Shown here: piece by piece, positions 28,524 through 35,892 of the stretch
Layout: each line of letters opens with the position of its first letter
Position numbering within the stretch: position 1 is the first letter of the stretch
Assembly (NCBI RefSeq): GCF_024347635.1
Contig: NZ_AP025510.1
Coordinates: 1,116,001-1,180,000, forward strand
Source of the DNA: Vibrio tasmaniensis
Lineage (GTDB): Bacteria > Pseudomonadota > Gammaproteobacteria > Enterobacterales > Vibrionaceae
DNA: 64,000 nt
Direction: 5' to 3'
The notes under the pieces: model-generated
Told to the model about the DNA's origin: nothing
The model's input: the letters and a program-made list of their open reading frames with translations, nothing else
The model's database searches: none
Translations under genes and position numbers: made by a program

Positions 28524-31500
28524 CTACACCTCATTCACCCCTGTGAAATCACCGTCAAAGGATGCGTCAGTGTAGATGATGACTTCCTTGCCTCCTTTGG
28601 TGAAGCTGTAAGCGGTAATAATTTCACTCCCATCCAGTCCTAGCTTATCTTGCATGTCTTGGTCTAGCGTTACTGGTGTGGCGGCTTGGTATTGGAAGCC
28701 TTGAAGGTGGCTTGCGTCTATCTCTTCAATACCTAAAGCGAAAAACTCGGCCACTTGGTCGTCATTTTTCGCTTTGTTTCCGTCAAGGTCGTGATTTTGA
28801 TTGAAGGTTTTACCAAGAGAAATAGTCAGTTTGTCATTAGCTGAATCTCCCCCTATGACGGCTTCAAACCCATTGATGTTTGAACTCTTCGACATATCGA
28901 TATCGACACCATCTGGGTCATTGGCGACAAGGACATCAAAACCTTTTCCACCATGTATCAAGGTGTCGTTAGCGTCATAAATAACGGTATCATTACCGGC
29001 GCCAGCTTTTATGATGTCACTGCCTTCTCCGCCATCAATAATGTCATCGCCTTTACCACCTTTTAAGGTATCTTCACCTTCACCACCGGCAAGAACATCA
29101 TCACCTTTTCCGCCTTTTAAGACGTCGTCACCACTACCACCAATTAGTGTGTCGTCACCTTTTCCGCCTTTAATCAGGTCGTTGTCCGCGCCACCGTCTA
29201 ACCAGTCATCACCTTTACCACCGAGTAGTGTTTCTACATCAGCTTCTAGCCCTACGGTGGTAACAACGTCATCAAAATCACTGTCGCCACTACCAGGGTT
29301 ATCGTTAAAGTGTTGATTACCTTCACCAGCAACACCGCTATAGCCTGGAGGTGTATCAGACTGTAGGTTGAAAACAACAGATTGAAGGTTTTCACCGGCT
29401 ACAACAGCGAGGCTTTGGGCGTCGTCTGTTTGTGTTACAGAATTAGCTTGGAGATCTTCAATGTTAAAAGAAAGACTACTGCCGTCGGTCACGCCTTTAT
29501 CACCACCATCTGGGACAATAAAGAAACCAAGCGTTTCGATGCTGTCGTCGACTGAGACTTCAAAGCTCGGTTTCTCTTGACCGGCATTATCTAATGCTGC
29601 GTGAACATCTCCCCACACAACATCGATATTTACACCGCCTTGGTCATCGACAGTATAATAACCGTATGAGTTATTGTAGCCAGCCTCTGAGCTTTCCAAA
29701 GTGATTGAGAGAGTTCCTGAGTAGTCGTTGAGTGAATAAGTACCGTCATCATTTAAGATGAGTGAGCCATTGCTATTGTGACCACCCAAAATTACATCAT
29801 TACCGTGACCACCAACGAGGTAATCGGTACCATCGCCACTTAGTTCTAAAGAGTCGATAGAGGTAATAAAGTAATCACTGGAATCGTCAGCGGTGTTGTT
29901 ACTATTTTTATCGAAAGCTTCACCGACAGCCGTGAATTGGACTTCATCAAATGCTTTAAAACCTGTATCTACAGGTGAAATTATAAGAAAACCGTTATTA
30001 TTCGATGTACTTTCAGAAAAGTCATCTTTCACTAAGTCGTTAGCTGTAAAGTCGCCTTCAGCAACAAGGATACCTTCACGATAAGCGGCCCAATGTCCTG
30101 TTTCATGGACTCCACTACCACCTTCATTTAGATACAAGTTGGAGATGCCAACTTTTGCTGCCATTGTGTGTTCATCAAGGGATACAGACAACATTTCAGA
30201 GCCGTTTGTTGTTCCGTCTTGATTATATGAGAGCCCTATTTGAGCACTGACACCACTTTCAGCGACGCCAGTTACACCATAACCTGAGCCTCCAGAACTC
30301 ACTCCTCCATTAGATACGGAGACATCAGCTTCGCTGCCATCTGGGCCATAAGCTGAAAGGTTTGTTTCGCTGTCTAGTACCACGGAGTTGTCTTCGTCAT
30401 CACTATAGGTGTTATCAAAATCGAGGAAGAATTCGCCTTGCTGCTCGTCGTAATAAAGAGGGTTAAAGTTATCACCAATAATGATGTCGTCGCCTTTACC
30501 TCCACGAATCAAGTCGTCTCCAGAAACGGAAGTTTCATCCCAATTACCATTTGTGTCACGAGGTGTACCATCACCAACTAAGAAGTCGTTAGCCTCGTAT
30601 TGATACATTTCAACATTGGCGATGAGAGCACCGTACGTATCTTCGCTAGTGTCTGTTTCTGTCGCTCTGAAAGAAAGGGTGTGATCTCCGGGCATCAGAT
30701 CGACGTTGAGTTTTGCGGTATACCATTGATGTTCATTACCGGTTCCGTTGTTATCGAATTCTGCCACAACTTCACCATCAACCAGAACTTGAAAAGGGCT
30801 AGTATCAGTTTCACTGCCTTTATGTCTATTCGCGTATTCAAAAGTTAACTGGAATGTACCGCCACGGCCAATTGCGTCGGGTTCAACAGTGAAAACGGTA
30901 GAAGCCGTCGTATTCGTTTGGTCGCTACCAATACCATTGTGATTGTGAGAATCAAGCTCAAGTACATTGCTTGTAGGGTGGTCGCCAGCTGGAGCGCCGC
31001 CAACACTTTGGAATTGAACTTCCATTAACCCTTCGGGGGTGCCATCGACGCCATCATTGTCGTTGTCTGCTTCCCAGCCATTGAGTGAAGAGTAGGTCCC
31101 CCAACTTCCACCTAACCCAGGGCCGCCCGCATTGGTGTCTCCCTGGTCTACTTGGAAGGTACTATTGGTGATGAGGTTGTCCCCAGCGACTTTAGCTCCT
31201 CTGTCCCCATAGATAACATCGTTATTACCACCGCCTTCAACGTAATCATTACCGGAGCCTGCGACTATCACATCATCGATATTACTAATAATATCAGAGT
31301 CTTTATCTCGAACTGATTGAGGTATGCTGAGTGTGCCAGCTTCGTCTTTTGCGTTAATGGTGTGATTCCAAGATTCAACAACATCGTTGCCATCACCGGC
31401 GAATATCGCATCTGAACCACGGCCAGAAGCGATAAAATCATCACCGTCTTTAGCTTTGACAATATCATCTCCTTTCCCTGCTCTAATGGCATTATGATTG

Positions 31501-31625
31501 CCATCACCAAGAATAATAGGATTATCTGTACCGTTCTGGGATTGGTCTTGATTTGGAACCGTAACCTTATTCCCGGCTTCTTCGGCTAATGTCCCTGTTA
31601 CATTGCTTGTTAATTGAATAGCCAT
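28524..31625 (-). CDS. Secreted RTX calcium-binding repeat protein
   Basis: This modular exported protein of 1033 residues has no Sec signal and is expected to leave through the type I system encoded just upstream. RTX nonapeptides (GGxGxDxxx type, GKGDDIVKA) occur at about 40-85 and 120-145, again near 370-390, and in a long block at about 800-890 that binds calcium outside the cell. Between them lie a jelly-roll-like lectin or adhesin module (about 150-345) and a DUF4114-like region (about 640-790, with FFIVPDGG and DSDFDDVV). The last 100 residues resemble a C-terminal secretion signal. The ATG at 31625 is preferred, since AGAGG lies 9 bases before it; the ATG 9 bases upstream abuts that site. 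A riboswitch-like leader controls this start. The role is unknown; an adhesin or matrix protein is plausible. Confidence 0.85.
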   Translation of the reverse strand: MAIQLTSNVTGTLAEEAGNKVTVPNQDQSQNGTDNPIILGDGNHNAIRAGKGDDIVKAKDGDDFIASGRGSDAIFAGDGNDVVESWNHTINAKDEAGTLSIPQSVRDKDSDIISNIDDVIVAGSGNDYVEGGGNNDVIYGDRGAKVAGDNLITNSTFQVDQGDTNAGGPGLGGSWGTYSSLNGWEADNDNDGVDGTPEGLMEVQFQSVGGAPAGDHPTSNVLELDSHNHNGIGSDQTNTTASTVFTVEPDAIGRGGTFQLTFEYANRHKGSETDTSPFQVLVDGEVVAEFDNNGTGNEHQWYTAKLNVDLMPGDHTLSFRATETDTSEDTYGALIANVEMYQYEANDFLVGDGTPRDTNGNWDETSVSGDDLIRGGKGDDIIIGDNFNPLYYDEQQGEFFLDFDNTYSDDEDNSVVLDSETNLSAYGPDGSEADVSVSNGGVSSGGSGYGVTGVAESGVSAQIGLSYNQDGTTNGSEMLSVSLDEHTMAAKVGISNLYLNEGGSGVHETGHWAAYREGILVAEGDFTANDLVKDDFSESTSNNNGFLIISPVDTGFKAFDEVQFTAVGEAFDKNSNNTADDSSDYFITSIDSLELSGDGTDYLVGGHGNDVILGGHNSNGSLILNDDGTYSLNDYSGTLSITLESSEAGYNNSYGYYTVDDQGGVNIDVVWGDVHAALDNAGQEKPSFEVSVDDSIETLGFFIVPDGGDKGVTDGSSLSFNIEDLQANSVTQTDDAQSLAVVAGENLQSVVFNLQSDTPPGYSGVAGEGNQHFNDNPGSGDSDFDDVVTTVGLEADVETLLGGKGDDWLDGGADNDLIKGGKGDDTLIGGSGDDVLKGGKGDDVLAGGEGEDTLKGGKGDDIIDGGEGSDIIKAGAGNDTVIYDANDTLIHGGKGFDVLVANDPDGVDIDMSKSSNINGFEAVIGGDSANDKLTISLGKTFNQNHDLDGNKAKNDDQVAEFFALGIEEIDASHLQGFQYQAATPVTLDQDMQDKLGLDGSEIITAYSFTKGGKEVIIYTDASFDGDFTGVNEV

Positions 31626-31634
31626 TGCTATCAT

Positions 31635-31663
31635 CCTCTGATATATCGGTTTGATATAAGAGG
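31635..31663 (-). promoter_or_regulatory. Anti-Shine-Dalgarno hairpin of the RTX gene
   Basis: On the minus strand CCTCTTATATC can pair with GATATATCAGAGG around AAACC, with a 2-base bulge. This buries AGAGG (31635-31639), the ribosome site 9 bases before the RTX start. Its 5' arm overlaps the 3' end of the riboswitch-like aptamer, so the two structures compete. Confidence 0.6.
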
Positions 31664-31735
31664 CAGCTCAGCCATCTCGCGAGAGATCTGTCGCTTTCCG
31701 TCCCTACTTCACAGTAGGTTTGGCTTTGTCTTCTT
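31658..31735 (-). promoter_or_regulatory. Class I cyclic-di-GMP (GEMM) riboswitch aptamer, predicted
   Basis: On the minus strand AAACCTACTGTGAAGTAGG is followed by GACGGAAAGC. The known family has AAACC, 12 bases with a GNRA loop, then GGGACGCAAAGC; here the spacing is identical, the loop is GUGA on a perfect stem, and the 3' part GAUGGCUGAGCUGCC fits the conserved end. The normally G-C pair between the 5' GGGC and GACGC elements reads C-G (GCC and GACGG), a compensatory swap. The G that contacts the ligand is kept. A weak P1 (AAGA with UCUU) closes it. It lies between the adaptor and RTX genes. Called from memory of the family; no covariance search was possible. Confidence 0.75.
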
Positions 31736-31743
31736 GTACTTGG

Positions 31744-33084
31744 TTAAATTTCTCTCATTGCTTTATAGGCACTAACGGATAGTGGGTTGAGTAGGTACTC
31801 TAGAGGTGTTTGCTGTTCTAGTAAGATCATCACCTCGGCGGGCATGCCCGGATACAATGAGATACTTTCTAATGCCTCTAGCTCTGATTTATCTAACGAT
31901 ACTCTGGCTAGGTAAGCAGAAGAACCTGTGGCTTGATCGCTAATGCGGTCAGCCGAAATATGGACTAATTTTCCACGAATCGGTGGAGTTTTACGAAAAC
32001 TGTATGCGGTAAGCCTTACTTGAGTATCTAAGCCAATTCGTAAGGCTTCAATATCTTCTGGCTTCACTAACGCCTCTACAATCAACTCGTCATTTTGGGG
32101 AACCAATTCCATTAAGGTTTCGCCTGGTGGAACGATGGCATTTTCGGACACTACATTAAGTCCAACGACCACACCGCTTTGAGGTGCTCTTATTTCCACG
32201 CGTGTAAGAATATCTTGAGCGTTGACCATAGCTTCTCTGGTTTCATTTAGTTTTCGTTCTAAGTCTTGAATCTCTTCACCGAGCGTTTTAGCGTAAGTAT
32301 AATCGGCGTTGATCAGTTCTAATTTCGCTTCGGCGATGATGCGCTTTGAACGACCAATTCTTGCCTTGAGATCGGCGACATCGCCTTGTAATTGAGAACG
32401 CTCACGCTGCAAATCTAATAGGCGAGATTTGGATGTATTACCTGAAACCAGTAAATCTTGGTGCATTTGCACTTGCTCTTCTAAATATTTCAGACTTCTT
32501 TTTCCTGCTAAAAATCGCTGTTGGAACCCTTGTAGGTCGAGCTTTGATTGCTCCACTTTTTGTTGTAACACATCGGACTCACCAGATTTTAACGACTGTC
32601 TTTTACTAAAAAGCTTACTTTGTGTGTCGAGCAGGCTTGATACGTTTGGGTCGGAATTGAGAGAGAGTAATCTCATGTCGAATTGAATTTCTTGATGGCT
32701 AGCTAGCTCTGACTGTAGGCGGTTCAGCCGAGCTAAATCACTTTGCCATTGAGCTTTTAATCTGAGAAGTGAAGCTCGGGCTTGTGTGTGACTTAACGTG
32801 ATGAGCAGGTCGCCTTTTTGAACATGATCACCGTCAGAAACATGAACGCTTTCTACAATCCCGCCTTCTAAATGTTGAATGGGTTTTCGCTTTGATTCTA
32901 CTATGATCACGCCAGGTGCGATGGCGGCAGAAGACAGCGGAGTTAAGTAAGCCCAAGCGGCAAAGCCTCCTAGAGTAGTCACAAGAACTATCCAGATGAA
33001 CATCTGTATTTTGAATGTAGAAAAGATCAGTTTTCTACCATCGTCAAAGTGAATGCCTTTGTCGTCATGATTAATGCTAGCCAT
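31744..33084 (-). CDS. Type I secretion membrane fusion protein, HlyD family
   Basis: This is the periplasmic adaptor of a type I secretion system, joining the inner-membrane ABC transporter to a TolC-like channel. The 446 residues have one membrane segment (IQMFIWIVLVTTLGGFAAWAYL, about 26-48), a first half-lipoyl motif (GGIVESVHVSDGDHVQKGDLL), a long coiled-coil hairpin at about 105-295, the second half-lipoyl (RVEIRAPQSGVVVGL), and the HlyD-type C-terminal barrel. It starts 31 bases after the ABC gene and is followed by the RTX gene. No TolC homologue is in the window, so an unlinked one is presumably used. Confidence 0.93.
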   Translation of the reverse strand: MASINHDDKGIHFDDGRKLIFSTFKIQMFIWIVLVTTLGGFAAWAYLTPLSSAAIAPGVIIVESKRKPIQHLEGGIVESVHVSDGDHVQKGDLLITLSHTQARASLLRLKAQWQSDLARLNRLQSELASHQEIQFDMRLLSLNSDPNVSSLLDTQSKLFSKRQSLKSGESDVLQQKVEQSKLDLQGFQQRFLAGKRSLKYLEEQVQMHQDLLVSGNTSKSRLLDLQRERSQLQGDVADLKARIGRSKRIIAEAKLELINADYTYAKTLGEEIQDLERKLNETREAMVNAQDILTRVEIRAPQSGVVVGLNVVSENAIVPPGETLMELVPQNDELIVEALVKPEDIEALRIGLDTQVRLTAYSFRKTPPIRGKLVHISADRISDQATGSSAYLARVSLDKSELEALESISLYPGMPAEVMILLEQQTPLEYLLNPLSVSAYKAMREI

Positions 33085-33115
33085 TCGACACCTCCGGTGA
33101 GGTGACGTTAAAGAG

Positions 33116-34762
33116 CTACCGGACGACTTTATTCGCTTCGCCTGCTTGTGTTATCTGACCATTTTTTAATTCAACAACCCAATCGACATGTCTGAGTAGG
33201 CTTGGGTTATGAGTTACCATCACGACAGAAATGGATTTCTCCTTCGCAAGTTGCAATAGCGAAACAAGAAACTCTTCACCTTCACGATCCAGATGTGAAT
33301 CGGGCTCATCAAGCACGAGTAGTTTCGGAGAGAAAACCAATGCTCTTGCTATTGCTAGCTTCTGAGCTTGTCCACCAGATAACTGATGTCCAAAAGAACC
33401 GATAACAGTTTCATACCCATTCGGTAAGGCGACAATAGTGTCGTGAACACCGGCTTGAATTGCGGATCTTACAATTTGGCTATCTGTAACATTGGAATCA
33501 AATCGAGCAATATTCTGTTTTACGGTGCCATGCAAAAAATCGATGTGCTGAGGAACATAACCGACCGCGTGCTTGAACTGATTTTGATTCCATAACTCGA
33601 CATTGAGTCCATCAATAGAAATCCCACCTTTTGAGGGCGATATGCCATTAGTGATCATTTTACAAATGGAAGACTTGCCTGATCCGCTAGGGCCAATCAG
33701 TGCGACTCGATTTCCAGATTCCAGTCTCAGCTTCAAACCATTTAGGGTTGGCTTGTTGATGTTTTCAGAGGCGAACCATGTGACGTTGTCGATGACTAAG
33801 TCACCTTTGATGGTGTCTAATTCTGTTCGCTCGGTATGTTTAGTATGGGATGTAAACTCCTTAGCTAAGCGTTTGTTTGCATCCAAACCAGTTTTCCATG
33901 CTTGAATACCACTAGAAAGCATCTCAATTGGTTGGAGTGCTCGCGCCATTAAGATCGAACCCGCAATCATGCCACCGGCAGACATGGCATTTTGAATGAC
34001 TAGGCTAGCTCCGACAGCCATGATGATGAGTTGAAGAACCATACGTATGTAACGAGAAAATGCACTTAGTGAGCAGGTGGCTTGATCTAAATGGTTTCGG
34101 GACCAACTCTTTTCCGCCAATATTTCTTGGTAGGTTTGACTTAAACCTTGCTGTTGATGTTGGCTAAATATTGTGGCGTGTTTTTGAAAGCACTCGTCGT
34201 TTTTTCTTTGTGTTGCTAACTGGCTTAAGTAAGTGGTTTTAAAATGCTTAGATTTAACCCAATGAGAAAGCAATGTTGTCAGGAGAATAAATACAACGGC
34301 TCCCACACCGACTAATCCTATATATGGGTGAATCGCAAACATAATAATAAGAAATAGGGGAGTGAATGGCAGGTCAAACATGACAAAGTAGGCAGGAGAA
34401 GAGAGCAGACTTTTAACCTCACTAATATCATTGAATAAATGCTTTTCTTTTGATTTCGATGAGAAGGAGGTTTGCTCAAAGAGCTGCTGAGCCGCGATGA
34501 ATTCAAACTTTATCGCTTTTTTTTGCGCGTATTTAGCTCTAGATGCGTCAAGGAATGCTTGGGCTGTGAGCAGGAACACAGCAATGAAGGCCAAAAATAG
34601 GAGCGTATCTAAACTTTGACTTGAGAGTACTCGGTCGAACACTTGAAGGCTGAATAGTGGTACCACTAACATTAATACACTGATCGCTCCACTCACCACC
34701 ATCATCGGAAGCAAACTACGCAGATTAATTGGATTTATACCGCCCCAAGGCTTTGCGTCCAT
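33116..34762 (-). CDS. Type I secretion system permease/ATPase (PrsD/AprD type)
   Basis: This is the inner-membrane ABC exporter that drives the secretion system, 548 residues. Five to six membrane helices fill the first 290 residues, with none of the N-terminal C39 peptidase-like domain seen in HlyB types. The nucleotide-binding domain has Walker A GPSGSGKSS near 357, signature LSGGQAQKLAIARAL near 455, and Walker B LLVLDEPDSHLD near 478. It is the first gene of the ABC-adaptor-RTX operon. The likely cargo is the RTX protein downstream. Confidence 0.94.
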   Translation of the reverse strand: MDAKPWGGINPINLRSLLPMMVVSGAISVLMLVVPLFSLQVFDRVLSSQSLDTLLFLAFIAVFLLTAQAFLDASRAKYAQKKAIKFEFIAAQQLFEQTSFSSKSKEKHLFNDISEVKSLLSSPAYFVMFDLPFTPLFLIIMFAIHPYIGLVGVGAVVFILLTTLLSHWVKSKHFKTTYLSQLATQRKNDECFQKHATIFSQHQQQGLSQTYQEILAEKSWSRNHLDQATCSLSAFSRYIRMVLQLIIMAVGASLVIQNAMSAGGMIAGSILMARALQPIEMLSSGIQAWKTGLDANKRLAKEFTSHTKHTERTELDTIKGDLVIDNVTWFASENINKPTLNGLKLRLESGNRVALIGPSGSGKSSICKMITNGISPSKGGISIDGLNVELWNQNQFKHAVGYVPQHIDFLHGTVKQNIARFDSNVTDSQIVRSAIQAGVHDTIVALPNGYETVIGSFGHQLSGGQAQKLAIARALVFSPKLLVLDEPDSHLDREGEEFLVSLLQLAKEKSISVVMVTHNPSLLRHVDWVVELKNGQITQAGEANKVVR

Positions 34763-34860
34763 ACAAAACTCTCTTCATTGATTATCAAAATAGTATAGAT
34801 GGGCAATGGCGAGAATGTGAACTATCTCCAACTTTCTGAGTGGATTTAGATTAGATGAAA

Positions 34861-34900
34861 AAAATGCACAAGCTAAACAAACGCTTGTGCATTTTTATTT
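34861..34900 (-). terminator. Terminator after xthA
   Basis: AATGCACAAGC and GCTTGTGCATT pair over 11 bp around a 9-base loop, with A and T runs either side. It lies just beyond the xthA stop, between it and the secretion operon. Confidence 0.85.
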
Positions 34901-34917
34901 GAAATTTAATTTAGATG

Positions 34918-35724
34918 TTATTTAAACGTCGACCAAATCGGAGCGTGATCTGACGGTTTTTCAATGCCGCGTAGCTCGTAGTCGATACCTGCTTCAGTAC
35001 ACTTATCAGCAAGCTTCTGAGTCGCAAGTACCACATCAATGCGCAGGCCGCGGTTGTCCACGAAGCCTTTTGAGCGGTAATCAAACCATGAGTATTGATC
35101 GTTCACTTCAGGGTGTAGTAAACGGAAGCTGTCCGCAAAGCCCCAATCCATCAATGTTTTCAACCATTCGCGTTCTTCTGGTTGGAAAGAACATTTACCG
35201 GTTTTCAACCAACGTTTCGCATTAGGTTCACCAATGCCGATATCAATATCGGTAGGGCTGATATTAATGTCGCCCATTACGATCACTTGTTCATCTTTGT
35301 TGTGGTAATCGTTAAGGTACGTCATTAAGTCTTTGTAGAACTGGCGCTTGTACGGGTATTTGGTTTCATGCTTAATGTTGTCCCCTTGAGGGAAGTAACC
35401 ATTTAGCACAGTGACCTTCTCACCGTTTTCATCTTCAAACGTCGCCATGATCATACGCTTTTGATGGTCTTCGTTGTCTGTAGGAAAACCTTTCTGTACC
35501 GAAATTGGCTCTTGCTTACAAAGCATAGCCACACCGTAGTGCGCCTTTTGACCATGGAAGTAAACCTTGTAACCCATTGCTTCAACATCGGCTAGTGGGA
35601 AGGCTTCATCGTGCACTTTGATCTCTTGTAAGCCAATCACATCAGGTTGGTGCTTATCGATAATGGCCTGCAGTTGGTGAAGGCGGGCTCTAAGGCCATT
35701 GATGTTGAAGCTAATTACTTTCAT
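34918..35724 (-). CDS. xthA: Exodeoxyribonuclease III
   Basis: XthA is the main AP endonuclease and 3'-5' exonuclease of base excision repair. Its 268 residues equal the E. coli length. The start [22 protein letters not shown] carries the active-site Asn; GLQEIKV supplies the metal-binding Glu, [14 protein letters not shown] the catalytic Asp-Asn pair, and SDHAPIWS the C-terminal Asp-His. It is transcribed alone, with a terminator at its end and a strong hairpin 110 bases upstream. Confidence 0.97.
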   Translation of the reverse strand: MKVISFNINGLRARLHQLQAIIDKHQPDVIGLQEIKVHDEAFPLADVEAMGYKVYFHGQKAHYGVAMLCKQEPISVQKGFPTDNEDHQKRMIMATFEDENGEKVTVLNGYFPQGDNIKHETKYPYKRQFYKDLMTYLNDYHNKDEQVIVMGDINISPTDIDIGIGEPNAKRWLKTGKCSFQPEEREWLKTLMDWGFADSFRLLHPEVNDQYSWFDYRSKGFVDNRGLRIDVVLATQKLADKCTEAGIDYELRGIEKPSDHAPIWSTFK

Positions 35725-35834
35725 TTGTTTTTATACCTCTCGTAAACCCTTATGATTGCTTGTTTTTCAAGGGCTTGTTGATTTGGTGGATTTCATGATT
35801 AATGGTATTTAACCATGCTTAATAATGTCTGTCG

Positions 35835-35867
35835 CCATTTTGTCGCCCCTAAATGGCGACAAAATGG
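35835..35867. repeat. Perfect 13-bp inverted repeat upstream of xthA
   Basis: CCATTTTGTCGCC and GGCGACAAAATGG flank a 7-base spacer with no mismatch. No T run follows on either strand, so it is not a typical terminator. It lies 110 bases upstream of xthA and 26 downstream of the S9 peptidase. A protein-binding site or an RNA stability element is possible. Confidence 0.5.
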
Positions 35868-35892
35868 TGTGAATACTCACTTTACGTAGAAT

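Noticed and set aside
29011..29316. Pro/Ser-rich plus-strand frame
   Set aside because: Antisense shadow of the RTX repeat codons.
28524..31625. RTX toxin of the HlyA or MARTX type
   Set aside because: No pore-forming, CPD or effector domains, no hlyC-type acyltransferase nearby; repeats and modules fit a binding protein better.
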